Positions 21,338 to 30,773 of a DNA stretch of 64,000 nt are shown here, one piece after another. The translations under genes were made by a program, and so were the position numbers. Origin of the DNA: Patiria pectinifera (Eukaryota > Echinodermata > Asteroidea > Valvatida > Asterinidae); NCBI GenBank assembly GCA_029964075.1, contig CM057135.1, positions 6,309,001 through 6,373,000 of the forward strand, read 5' to 3'. Every line of letters starts with the position of its first letter. Position 1 is the stretch's first letter. The notes beneath the pieces were generated by a model. It was not told where the DNA came from. It did not search any database and saw nothing but the letters and a program-made list of their open reading frames with translations.

Positions 21338-22597
21338 ATGGCTGAGGGAGGATTTGACTTTGACCCCGTTGATGATTACGATTACGATGACGACGATGAT
21401 GTAGCAGAGACCAATCTGGACGACAACTTTGATACTCCTGCACCACCCATCCTCACTACCGACATAGATGACGTTTTAGATCAAGGAAGAAGCATGCTCA
21501 CTAATGGTCGCGTTGATGAGTTTTACGATACTTATAACATATACAATAAACCAATATCTCCAAGATTCGAAAAATTTATTCTCAAACCAGACGGTTTATT
21601 TTATGACACTGGTAAAGGCTTACTAAGGTTAACGGATCAAAGAAAACCAGACAGATTCTTGACTCTGAGGACTATAGAGTTAAATGTAAGAAAGATGGGT
21701 TTAAACGGTAGAGATTTTATTAGAAAGGAATTAGGCTTTACGCATTACGAACGTAAGACACTCAGTGACGATCAAAGTCAACAACTGCAATCAATACAAC
21801 CCGAGAGTATCCCCATGACAGAACTACCCAGAGTCACCGATGAGGTTATCGAGATTATAGACGATTTAGAACAAGACACTGGCGCTCAAACAGAAGGATT
21901 GAATTACAGAGAACTCCAGGGTTTAGACAAAACTCTTCAGACGTTAAGAGGTAACCTAGAACTTAATTTATCGCGTCTCACAGAACTAGACCGAGAGATT
22001 GCAGCCACGAGACAAGAACTCGACGAATCTCACAGCGAGGAGGGTCGACGAGAGTTAAACGATAAATTGAGCGACTTGAACGTTGAAAGATCTGCCAGAT
22101 TAGAAGCCGCAAAAGCCAACGAACGAGGGCTCAAAAGTCAGATCGCTAGAATCAAAGAAACGATTAATAAAATATTAGGCGACGACACGACTCTGGCGGA
22201 AAAGATCAGAACTCTGTTTAGAGAACAAGGTGTGACCATAGTGAGTATTTTAGCCGCTTTTAGTTTAGCCATCAGCACGATAGTGAGTAGCATCGTCGCT
22301 AGCGTGAGAGGTGCGGGTGCCCCACCCGCGCCATCGCCAACACCTGCACCAACACCAACACCAGCACCAAAAGGCGGTATCAAAGAGTGGATTTCAAAAC
22401 AACTCACTAATTTTGCATCTGCTCTTCAAAAACTCGGAGTGAGCGCGTTGGGTGCTCTGCCGGGTATCATAGGCAGCGTACTCAGTTGGATATTTAACGC
22501 GCTGAGTAAGTCCGTATCGTGGTTGGCCGAACACGTGTGGGCTTTGTTTTTGGGTGTGGGAGCCTTGGTGTTTGCGTACCTGCAAAAACGATGGTAG
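21338..22597 (+). CDS. Virus-like island protein 4, acidic, coiled-coil, proline-linker membrane protein, 419 aa
   Basis: The order of parts is clear from sequence: an acidic N-terminus (DDYDYDDDDDV), a globular stretch with ILKPDGLFYDTGKGLLRLTD and LNVRKMGLNGRDFIRKELGF (residues 80-130), a long heptad-rich coiled coil (about 190-290), a hydrophobic helix VTIVSILAAFSLAISTIVSS (about 298-318), a (PTPA)n linker, an amphipathic segment with ALGALPGIIGSVLSWIFNAL, and a final membrane helix WALFLGVGALVFAYL before QKRW. This suits a membrane-anchored stalk or virion surface/internal membrane protein; that is inference. The start is fixed by TAAATAAATG. The gene is intact and convergent with the minus-strand gene at 22689-24104. 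Confidence 0.72.
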   Translation: MAEGGFDFDPVDDYDYDDDDDVAETNLDDNFDTPAPPILTTDIDDVLDQGRSMLTNGRVDEFYDTYNIYNKPISPRFEKFILKPDGLFYDTGKGLLRLTDQRKPDRFLTLRTIELNVRKMGLNGRDFIRKELGFTHYERKTLSDDQSQQLQSIQPESIPMTELPRVTDEVIEIIDDLEQDTGAQTEGLNYRELQGLDKTLQTLRGNLELNLSRLTELDREIAATRQELDESHSEEGRRELNDKLSDLNVERSARLEAAKANERGLKSQIARIKETINKILGDDTTLAEKIRTLFREQGVTIVSILAAFSLAISTIVSSIVASVRGAGAPPAPSPTPAPTPTPAPKGGIKEWISKQLTNFASALQKLGVSALGALPGIIGSVLSWIFNALSKSVSWLAEHVWALFLGVGALVFAYLQKRW

Positions 22598-22621
22598 TAA
22601 TAGTGGTAATCAAGTTTAAAC

Positions 22622-22668
22622 AAAAAAATAAAAGCCTTACCAGCACAAAGTTGGTAAGGCTTATTTTT
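22622..22668. terminator. Bidirectional hairpin between convergent island genes
   Basis: Inverted repeat AAGCCTTACCA (22632-22642) and TGGTAAGGCTT (22652-22662) around a 9-nt loop, flanked by A/T runs on both sides so that AATAAA (plus) and AAAAATAA (minus) sit at the stem base. It lies in the 91-bp gap between two stop codons. A palindromic 3'-end signal serving both strands resembles hairpin polyadenylation signals of mimivirus and virophage genes. The structure is seen; the function is inferred. Confidence 0.72.
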
Positions 22669-22688
22669 GTGTGTGATTAGAGTGTGAC

Positions 22689-24104
22689 TTATCGCATTGC
22701 CTCGTAAGCTAAAATACCCATGCCAACGATAGCTAATATTCCTACCGTCAACGATAATTTTTCGTCTTGGTGAGTTTGTAGTTTAGTGGGCTCTTGGGTT
22801 AAAACTGTAGGTGTTGGTGCTGGTGTTGGCGCTGGTGTTGGTGGGGGTGTAGGTGCAGGTGTTGGTGATACAACATCGTTCTTCATAGGCTCTGGGGGTG
22901 TTGGTGGCGCGACGTCATCGGTGTCATCAAAAGAGTCGTCCGGTTGAGGTTGTGAGTTTAAATCTGGCACCAAACCAGTGTTCATACTCTGGGTAGCGAT
23001 TTGAAGATTGTTGTTATAGCCGTCGTGCGTTCCAACCCTCAAGTTCATATCCGATGGAATTAAATACAACCCCGGTTTCACGACAAAATTTAAAGGCGTT
23101 CTGGCATACTGCAAAGAGTCTTGAAATTGATCGATACTCGTTTCCATGTCGTCTGCTGCATTGATGATATCTTCAACGATGACGTTAAATTGTCTCTGAG
23201 CGTCTAATCCGGTTCCCGGTGATAATACGCTCGTTTTTGTTTGAGCCTGCGCACCGAGTAAAGCGTACACGTAAGATCTGATCGATTCGTTGATCTTTAT
23301 GATTCCTGCGGGGGTAAACGAACTTGTGTCGGGTATAAAATCTAACCAAGCCTTTTGTACCGATTCATTTTGTTCGATGTAAATAACCGTCCAAGGAACG
23401 TAAAGGCTTCCACTCTTTTTGGGACTGTCTAGACCGTGATAGCCGCCGTAAAGAACGTTGGGTTTGTTGGGTAATGCTTTATCGTATTCACCAACCGCCA
23501 CAAACTTGCCTTTATTAAAGATATATGAGGTACCTAAACCGTTAGAGTTTGTGTCTCTCGTCTGTTTAAAAGACTTGTTTTGATCTATGCCAAACAACAA
23601 GCAGGTATCGGTAAATGCTCTGTGATTATAACTGTTGTCTAGAGTGTTAAATGCGTCATCTCCCGGTAAAGGAGTGGCAAAGTCGTACAGGATCTTTCTA
23701 ACCGTAAAATATAAATGAAAGTTAAAGATGGCCCAAACGTAACGGTTGCTCGCGTTTAAAAGATCGAATCCAATACCGCAGCCCGTAGTAGCGCAGTAGA
23801 TCGCAAAATTTAACTGATTTTGATAAAACGACATGGGGTGTGATTTCCAACGATCTACATCATCGTCCCTCTCAACGTGAGGCAATTTATAGTCCGAGGT
23901 TAAGTCGGGAAACATGGTTAAAAACCCGCTGGTATTTTTAACTATGACCTCAAGTTCACTGGGTTTACTGCTGTTTAAAAACTTTGCTTGGGGTGCAGCT
24001 TGATGTTTTAGCTCGTTTGCCTTGGCTACATTTTGATTTACTTGTCTCGTTACCTGATCGGCTATCGATTGTATCTGCTTTTTTAACGACTTAAAATCAC
24101 TCAT
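22689..24104 (-). CDS. Virus-like island protein 5, conserved 471-aa putative structural protein with C-terminal anchor
   Basis: Intact 471-aa minus-strand ORF. It has an N-terminal amphipathic helix/coiled coil (residues 1-45), a conserved central region with SFYQNQLNFAIYCATTGCGI (about 90-110), NFHLYFTVRKILYDF, and INESIRSYVYALLGAQAQTK (about 270-290), then GLYLIPSDMNLRVGT, an acidic stretch, a (PTPA)n proline linker and a C-terminal membrane helix LTVGILAIVGMGILAYEA. The ALLGAQAQT block is one I associate with an uncharacterised protein of invertebrate virus-like elements. It is mostly helical, so I do not call it a jelly-roll major capsid protein. It shares the linker-plus-anchor design with the convergent 419-aa gene. 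It is transcribed away from the penton-like gene across a 41-bp gap. Confidence 0.72.
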   Translation of the reverse strand: MSDFKSLKKQIQSIADQVTRQVNQNVAKANELKHQAAPQAKFLNSSKPSELEVIVKNTSGFLTMFPDLTSDYKLPHVERDDDVDRWKSHPMSFYQNQLNFAIYCATTGCGIGFDLLNASNRYVWAIFNFHLYFTVRKILYDFATPLPGDDAFNTLDNSYNHRAFTDTCLLFGIDQNKSFKQTRDTNSNGLGTSYIFNKGKFVAVGEYDKALPNKPNVLYGGYHGLDSPKKSGSLYVPWTVIYIEQNESVQKAWLDFIPDTSSFTPAGIIKINESIRSYVYALLGAQAQTKTSVLSPGTGLDAQRQFNVIVEDIINAADDMETSIDQFQDSLQYARTPLNFVVKPGLYLIPSDMNLRVGTHDGYNNNLQIATQSMNTGLVPDLNSQPQPDDSFDDTDDVAPPTPPEPMKNDVVSPTPAPTPPPTPAPTPAPTPTVLTQEPTKLQTHQDEKLSLTVGILAIVGMGILAYEAMR

Positions 24105-24145
24105 TATTTTAGTTTCAGTTTTAATATAAAAAGACTTTTAAATAA
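24105..24145. promoter_or_regulatory. 41-bp divergent promoter
   Basis: The start codons of the minus gene (24104) and plus gene (24146) are 41 bp apart. On the plus side TTTTAAATAAATG abuts the start; on the minus side TTTTTATATTAAAAC lies about 15-30 nt upstream of the start. One short segment therefore holds both recurrent motif classes, each pointing to its own gene. Confidence 0.6.
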
Positions 24146-25314
24146 ATGCATTCGTTTCACTTGTTTCAAAATGAGCAGACGTTTAAATTAGAAGACGTCG
24201 TAGATAATTTAAACGGTCAAAAATCTATACGCGTAAAAAGGGTGTTGTTTAACGCCGGATATTTTAATATTTCCAGCGCCACGGAGATTGATTGGTTTAC
24301 GCAAATAGATGGGAGACCCGCGTTTACCACGGATAAACCTCCCCTCATACCCGCGGAGTTTCTTTCCGATGTACACATAACAACGCCGGATAGAGATTTT
24401 ATAGAGCGATTGTTACCCGATATACCATACCACTATTTATTTAACGATGAAAATGTTTTACAAAAAACTATAAACGATCTTATAAAAGCGTACGAAGACG
24501 ATAGACTAGAATCCGTTTTAGAAGCAAACAAAAGAAAAAGAGCTATTATAGCTGAACGGCGAGGGTTGATTTTAGCCGCCATGAATTCAGAAATAACAAA
24601 AACTGAATTAGAACTTAATACGCTTCAATCTTTAGTAAGAATATTATTTGTTAGAGAAAGAAAAATCTTTGAAGGTGAGGAATTGGCTTTAAAGTTTATT
24701 GAAGGAGAAATGGGTGCGAGCGAGTTGAGCGAGTTGAGAGATAGTAGAGAAGCAGGAGTGATTATAAGAGGAAGTCTTATCGTGACGGGTGATGATTTCG
24801 ATTTTATTCCTCCGAGTCATTTAGAGCCGTTGCCACTCGGAAGTATCGGTTCGGTCATCATACCACCGGGGTGGTACGACGTCGATTGGTTCGATTTCAT
24901 TTTAAATTCTATACCCGGGGTAAGTTTTCGAGTATTTAGAGAATCTAAAAAGGTGACGTTGGTGATAACCGACGTAAATCTCAAATTGCGTTTAAACAGA
25001 GAAGTATCTCGATTACTCAATTTACCCAAAGGAAGACTGGTACCCAAAGTGGTGTACACGGGCTATTACGACGTTAATCCGTTTAAATTTTTGTTTATTC
25101 GCTGCCCGCAATTAAGTACGAGTGAGAATGTCCTTCTGACATCTTGAAAATCGTACCCGTGGGTACGCACAAACCCGAGCCTGATAGAGTCGAGGATTTC
25201 AAAAAACTTAAAAACGGTATAATCGACAAACTGACATTTTCTATCAGCGGTGAAAAAGGACAGGTATTCAACAATAAGGGTGAGGGTATCATTATCGAGT
25301 TGGAGATCTTTTAA
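24146..25314 (+). CDS. Penton-like minor capsid protein, frame broken near its C-terminus
   Basis: The first frame runs 24146-25147 (333 aa). The conserved C-terminal segment continues in another frame from about 25141 to the stop at 25312-25314, with IVPVG and ending LEIF. The total length is one base short of a multiple of three, so a single-base loss near 25137-25141 is the simplest reading. The middle has a coiled-coil segment (about residues 130-180) and a beta-rich part (VIIPPGWYDVDWFDFI; LRLNREVSRLLNLPKG; FLFIRCPQLS). The 'YCDL...LLRIVPV...' style ending and the G.Y/LN repeats are typical of penton-like proteins of Polinton/adintovirus-type elements, which form capsid vertices. The similarity is distant. 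The start is fixed by TAAATAAATG. Confidence 0.6.
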
Positions 25315-25325
25315 TTTTAAAATCT

Positions 25326-25343
25326 TTTTATATTAAAAACATG
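25326..25343 (+). promoter_or_regulatory. TTTTTATATTAAAAAC promoter-like motif
   Basis: This A/T-rich box ends at the base before the ATG at 25341 and shares TTTTTATATTAAAA with the box upstream of the minus-strand gene at 24104. It lies 11 bp after the penton-like stop codon. Confidence 0.5.
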
Positions 25344-25995
25344 AGTGTAGATGGTAAGGCGTTATACCCCGATATTTCTGGAGATGTACTCCAATTACGT
25401 AGTAACGAAGAAACAAAAGTGTTCAGACTTAAAAAGATTGAAGAGATTCGATCTTTAATCTTGAAAGAGAGAGACCACCGTGAGCGCACTTATAAAAAAA
25501 TAAAGAGAATGATCGACACTATTAATTACGTAGAGATAGGATTAGAAGGATTGGGGGCTATAGCGGGGGCTGTCAGTATTCCCGCTCTCTTGGGTGTTAT
25601 ATCAGCCCCCGTTGGATTGGTGCTAGAAGGAACGTTTATGGGCGCTTTTCGTGTAGATATTCTGCTTAGAATCACGTCTAAGCGATTATCCGCCAAGCTG
25701 AAAAAGCACGACCAGATTAAAATATTAGCAGACTCCAAACTTAACACGATTGAAGAATACGTGTCTCAAGCCATCAACGACGGAGATATATCGCACGAAG
25801 AGTTCTTATTGATTACGAGAGAGCTCGCAAAATTTAACGAGCTTAAGCAAAAATTAGAACAAAGACCAGCACAAAGCTTCAAAAATTAAAAACGATAGAG
25901 ACTTTGAAAAGGAAGTTAACAAACGGGTAGACGAACGGCTGGCAAAAGAAAAAAAATCTCTTATCGAAAAACTTACAAGTTCAAATTCTCGGTAA
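25341..25995 (+). CDS. Virus-like island protein 6, helical protein with hydrophobic core, frame broken
   Basis: The first frame gives 182 aa (to 25889). A charged tail continues in a shifted frame to 25995, and the 655-nt total implies one extra base near 25870-25885. Parts: an N-terminal helical region (LKKIEEIRSLILKERDHRER), a hydrophobic hairpin with IGLEGLGAIAGAVSIPALLG and VISAPVGLVLEGTFMGAF (about residues 68-110), then long charged helices (LADSKLNTIEEYVSQAINDG, FLLITRELAKFNELKQKLEQ). The shape suggests a membrane-inserting or scaffold-type protein. No enzyme motif is visible. The continuation after the break keeps the same Lys/Glu-rich helical composition, which supports one gene. 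Confidence 0.6.
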
Positions 25996-26023
25996 ATAAA
26001 CATTATGAAAGCGATCCGCCGAG

Positions 26024-26473
26024 TTACACCTCTATTTCACCTCTTAGGGCTACACCCTCGGCCCCGCCTTTATTGTAGTGGTCATCGTATCTTTTTAGTG
26101 CTTTATTAAATTGATTTTGAGTCACTTTAAATAAATCTTTAACTCGTTCTTTGTTCCATCCAACGACGTGATGATAACACGCCGCTATTAACGACCGTTT
26201 TACGCATCCGTTTCCCCTCAATGTTTTGTAATTAACGAGCTCGTTATATTTATTGATTGTTTCTTGGACATCTTCTGAGTCTTGCTCTGGACAAACAGAA
26301 AATATAAGTTTCTCCACAGTTTTTCTTTTGTTTCGATCTTCTTGCGCATTTTCTGCCGAAAAATCAAAGTAACGTGAAACTATTTCACCGCACGTTTTAC
26401 AAACTAAAAAAACATTCTCGATGATTATATGATGATCGCACTAATCTGTTTTATTAGATAGCTCGAGGTTCAT
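26024..26473 (-). CDS. TFIIB-like transcription factor (zinc ribbon plus cyclin-like repeat), with nonsense codon 11
   Basis: Reading from ATG 26473, which sits in a TTAATAAATG motif, codon 11 is TAG (26443-26441). The same frame then stays open to 26024. Just after the TAG come C12, H15, C25 and C28-G29 (VCKTCGEIVSRYFD), the spacing and sequence of a TFIIB-type zinc ribbon. About residues 90-130 read CVKRSLIAACYHHVV then VKDLFKVTQNQFNKALKRY, matching the cyclin-like repeat of TFIIB (R..L.AAC...A ... I...F......FNKALK). Such factors direct RNA polymerase to viral promoters in large DNA viruses; here it would be the natural reader of the island's shared promoter motifs. A start after the TAG (first ATG at 26317) would lose the ribbon. 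Homology is by motif only. Confidence 0.58.
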
Positions 26474-26485
26474 TTATTAAAAATG
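26471..26485 (-). promoter_or_regulatory. TAATAAATG motif of the TFIIB-like gene
   Basis: On the minus strand TTTTTAATAAATGAACC overlaps the ATG at 26473-26471, matching the motif at the plus-strand island genes. Confidence 0.5.
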
Positions 26486-26519
26486 ATTTATTTGTTTTAA
26501 TAAAGTTTTTAAAATAGAC

Positions 26520-27925
26520 AGAGGGAGATGCCTAGACAGAGGGAGATATGGGGTTTGTCGCCGTACCCCCCACTTATAATATAACAACTCGGAGAGAGAA
26601 GAGATATATTTGGGGAGCTAGAGGGAAGATATATTTGGGGAGCTAGACAGATATATTTGGGGAGGGATCTATTTGGGGGCGGGGATCATTGGAAAGGGAT
26701 GGGTACAATGGGAGGGGGGCAGAGACGGGGAGGGGGTAAAGTCTGGTACCCTGGCTTCTCCCCATTGGCCCTGTACTACCCCCAGACCTATGGCAAAGTC
26801 TGGAATCCCCCACTAATACCTACTACAGTCGCCATGATTTTTTTCGCGAAACTTTGCTAGTTTGCTCTATGAAAAAAAAAAAGCCGTTGTCGTGTTTTTT
26901 AGTAAATGTTCGAAATTTGAGAATGCGCGGAGGTGCGAGTGTCAAGATGTATCGAAGTGCAGTACGTGCATGTCATAACTAAAAAAGAATAATGTCACGA
27001 ATTTTCATTTTTCTCGAATCACCTAATTGCCAAAACTAACGCATGAATAGGCGAAATAAAAATAAACGTTACCGTCCCGCTTTTTTGAAAAAGAAGGAAG
27101 CGTGGGTGCACTTTTTAACCTCAAAATGGCCGCCCAACGGTCTATTTTTCAAGACGGCCGTCAGGTTTTTTTTATGGCCGCAATTTCACACGGGAAAATG
27201 ATATACCAGCTTTATACCGGCTAGGATGCAACAGATAAGCCAAAATGATGTCACTGTTGAAATGTATTATTTATTTCCGGTAAAAAAAAGGGAGGCGTAC
27301 TCCACAAAAGCCAGGAAGCGGGCGGGCCGGACGCTAAACATTATTTTTTGTCCTTTATGATTTAGCCTTATGTTATATATATATACATGTACTTTTGTTT
27401 ATTACTGAAAAACTACCCTTGGAATACATGCAACAAATAATAATAATTGGGGATGCCGAAGTGTTTGGTGGTCAATTCATGTACACCCAGTGTATTTGTT
27501 CTAACGAAAACATTTTTTTTCCTCTCTGAATTGGAAGAAACCATGGAGGAAAATGTTACATGCATGTACAAATAACGAAAGTCCATTTATGCATTTGAGC
27601 TAGGTTACATTTTCCAATCCGGCAACCATTCATTGTCGTGAAGTGAAATAAACAATGCCCATCCACAGAGGTAATTACATTATCGGCGGTATGGACTGAC
27701 CATCTGTATGGCCCCCTAGGGGTCCTTGCTCTATAGTTTATTCTTGGCAAGTATGTTTTAGCAGGATGGATACCCAAAGACACATAACACAAACCAAACG
27801 TGGTCAAGACTGCAAGCGCGATTCATTGAACCTTGGAGCTATAAGATTGAACACGGCATGCAACAGTGAAGAACAGTGAAGAAAGAAATCCTTTTCTTTT
27901 TTTGGAATTTCTCTTTTGATGCAAA
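26520..27925. other. Right flank of the island: purine-rich short repeats, otherwise nothing recognised
   Basis: 26517-26690 holds imperfect repeats of GACAGAGGGAGAT and GATATATTTGGGGAGCTAGA. Beyond that the sequence is non-coding, with G-rich runs, poly-A and poly-T tracts and a TATATATATACATGTA stretch at about 27377. No terminal inverted repeat of the island could be identified here. Confidence 0.5.
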
Positions 27926-30378
27926 ATGTCAAGTTTATCGGACTCCGACAACCAACCTGTCTCTGATGTCCCCGGACAACAGGTATAATGTAGATTTTTC
28001 AATTTAGCGTAGAGTTGCATCCAACTTAGGCATAGCACGTAGGAAGGAAAAGATTAGAACAAACCATTTTACGTTTCCATGCGTAGTCGTGCAAGGAAGG
28101 CCACGGGAAACTTCCAATCATTGACACATCTATTTGTATTTGAAACAATGTGAAGGTGTAGTGGCAAATGGGATTTGCGGCTGACTACTACATGTATAAG
28201 TGCCTGGGTGCCTAGTACGTGCGGGCTAACTTGGGTGGACATTTTTTTTATGATCATGAATAGGCCTAGCTAGCTAGCTATGGATAGTTGATAATTTTGA
28301 CGGCCACATTTCCAACTTTACAATGCAATTGAAAATATAAATGTCTATATATTCGTTTACCCCACTTGCCTCGTAGATGGAACGCAAACACTTTATACTT
28401 GTACACATTCTTATTAGTCCATGTTACAAGCGCCACCGGGAATACACCATACATGGACATTTTTTTTCTTATCTAAACCATTACATTTGTAAATGGGTCA
28501 ATTGATTGTATGTACATGTACCTGTACATCTACCGAGTTTTATTTAGGGTATACATTTGTAAATCATTCCTTATGTACAAGTATATTATTAGCAGCCTGA
28601 AGGTACTCCACCAAGAAGGGGAAGGGGAAGGGGCCGCAGAGGACGGGGCAGAACATCTGCAGGCAACAGAGGAGGAAGAGCAAGAGACAGGGAAACGGGA
28701 AGTCGAGGTGTAAGAACTAGAGGAGCTCGGGGGAGAGTCAGACGATGTGGCAGGGGAGCCGCTCTTCAACCTGCTGGGCAAGGCTAACAAGTGGTTGATT
28801 TACCGGATCAACGACGACAAAGGTTGAGGGTATGCAAACCTTATAAATTGTGTAAAATATTATACAAAGGTTCTCACAAAATTTGAATTGGATCTATACT
28901 CCGCCAATGTAGGCATACATTTATTCATTAGTATCGTACAAAAAAAGTGAAAGACAAAGATGTAGCTCCGAGGGCTACATAAAAAAACCTCACTTGTTAT
29001 TTTTCAGAAAACAAACGAAGCCAGCCAGCAATAAATATATTCAGCAATAAACCCATTACAAATTACTCACAAATCCGACTATAAACCAATATCGAATGGA
29101 ACATTTAGTATCTTAGGGACCGTGACCATTCAGCCCCGATATGAAAAGGGCCCCCGGTAAGCTCGTCCCCTCCCAAGTAGTCCTTTCGTACCGTCCCAGT
29201 TACCGGACCAGGAGCTGGTCCGGTTGCTAATCAGGAACTCCTTAATCCTGGGGTCTATTGTTTGCAAGTATTGACACATGTAATATATCCCAGAAGAAAC
29301 CTGCTTGTGGTTTTTATCTCTCAGCGCGAAACAATAGAACACTTTCGCCCGCACAGATCAAAACCCCTGCCATGCGGTTTCGTGCACAATGGGACCGTAA
29401 ATTAAAAAAGGCGTTTGGAAGGATTTTATCTTTAATCCGGTAAGTCTGCTATTGTTCTGCTCTGGATGTTCTCTGAAGGGCAATAAATTGAGGCGCCTGA
29501 CTGACTTCAAAACTTCTGGTCAGACAGGACCATGTACCGGACGAGACTGGGCTGAAGACCGGACTGGCTCTGGACCGGACGAGGTACTGGGGGGGCCCTG
29601 TTCATACCAGGGCTGAATGGTCATGCTCCCTTACAAGACTATTTTTCTGGCCTGTTTTAAAAAAAATCTCTCTTTTTCTGTCGGTAATGGCAAGGATGAC
29701 ATTGGACGCCTTAACCTGGAAGAGGCACGGGACCTCCTGTTCCAGGCAGCAGAACGCAATCCAGGAATGCTGCTGGACATCTTGATGGTGCATCCACCCC
29801 CGCCGCCTGTACCTGACCAGCCACTGGAGTGGTGCACCTGCACTCACTGCAGGCAAATGCCAACTGATGAGGAATGCGTCTGCTGTGGCATGTCTGCTGA
29901 AAATTGCATCACTAGGCACCCTGTAAGCACTGCTCATACCCATTATGATTAATGTCTCATTCATCATGGAGAAGTAAACAGGCAAAATTTGCAGGCCATT
30001 GACTGTTTTATATAACATGTTCCCATTATTTTGACTAGCCATATGTCTCTGATGCGAAGACTCATTAATAATCTTGTTCTTTATTTTTGCTTTTGATTTC
30101 AGATGATGGGCCAAATATTGGACCCGATGTCAATTGCGCTGCAAAGGGCCGTTTGGAGGGAAGTGCTAAACCCGGAGCAGCAAGCCAACCAGCAGCCAGG
30201 GAGGGAAAATAGAAGTAGCCGGCACACAGCATACCGGTGCTACATCCTGTGGCAATATAATCGCCTGGGGGCTGGTGAGAGGCGTGTCATTCCCAGCTGT
30301 GTGGTGCTTCGCATCAGAGCGGCGTACCCAGACCCCCACGGCCAGTACACTGGATTAAGAAGGAATCGTCTAGCCTGA
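27926..30378 (+). CDS. P2X7 C-terminal-domain-like protein, 4 exons, intact
   Basis: Coding exons 27926-27982, 28596-28709, 29695-29922 and 30103-30378 join in phase 0 throughout and encode 224 aa without a break. Exon 1 encodes MSSLSDSDNQPVSDVPGQQ; exon 2 is RG/RGR-rich (RGRGRGRRGRGRTSAGNRGG); exon 3 has a helical LNLEEARDLLFQAAERNP followed by the cysteine cluster EWCTCTHCRQMPTDEECVCC; exon 4 ends with AYRCYILWQYNRLGAGERRV and IPSCVVLRIRAAYPDPHGQY. The WC.C..C..MPT..ECVCC and IPSC...IR..(Y/F)PDP.G.YTG blocks are the hallmark of the intracellular C-terminal domain of P2X7 receptors, here without any channel domain. Stand-alone versions are common in non-mammalian animals, of unknown role. 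The RG-rich part suggests nucleic-acid binding. Confidence 0.8.
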
Positions 30379-30418
30379 ATTTAGTCAAGACACACAGATG
30401 GGCAAAATTTGTCCCCAA

Positions 30419-30773
30419 GGCCCAAAAAAAAGTCTCCGGTTTCTGGTATGGAGCTTGCCCAAAAAGTGGTGCGGCGACGCGGCTTTTCTTTTTTTTTTTG
30501 CTTCAAATGTCGGCTGATGACTGCAAATGGTACCCGACTAAACTTAGTGCAAATATATGGGAGTCCAGAGAGGCCACATAAAGCTTATTCTTGATCATAA
30601 CCCCATCTAAAAACACGTTAAAATTGTGCTGCAGCAGGATTCCAGTCAAACCAGAGAGTTTGGTGGTTTTGAGACGTCATCTTTTATTGAAATATTTTTT
30701 TTTTCATTTTGCCGACGCGCATTGCTACAGCGACCCACGCGCTTACCAGAAACCGGAGATTTTTTGGGGGCCT
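30419..30773. repeat. MITE with CTCCGGTTTCTGGTA terminal inverted repeats, copy A
   Basis: It begins GGCCCAAAAAAAAGTCTCCGG...TTCTGGTA and ends TACCAGAAACCGGAGATTTT. A second copy is at 36,609-36,980, so the internal sequence (AACTTAGTGCAAATATATGG, GGAGTCCAGAGAGGCCACAT) is that of a repeat family. It lies 40 bp after the stop codon of the P2X7-like gene. Confidence 0.8.

Noticed and set aside
22689..24104. Calling the 471-aa protein a double jelly-roll major capsid protein
   Set aside because: The sequence looks mainly helical with a C-terminal anchor; I see no beta-rich double repeat. Left as a conserved putative structural protein.
6712..26443. Recoding (selenocysteine) to explain internal stops
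   Set aside because: The stops are TAA and TAG, not TGA, and no recoding element was seen.
19266..27900. Terminal inverted repeats delimiting the virus-like island
   Set aside because: I looked on both sides and could not find matching ends; the limits remain unknown.
28510..28713. Acidic 67-aa ORF overlapping exon 2 of the P2X7-like gene
   Set aside because: The RG-rich frame, not this one, joins exons 1 and 3 in phase with a good GTAAGA donor.
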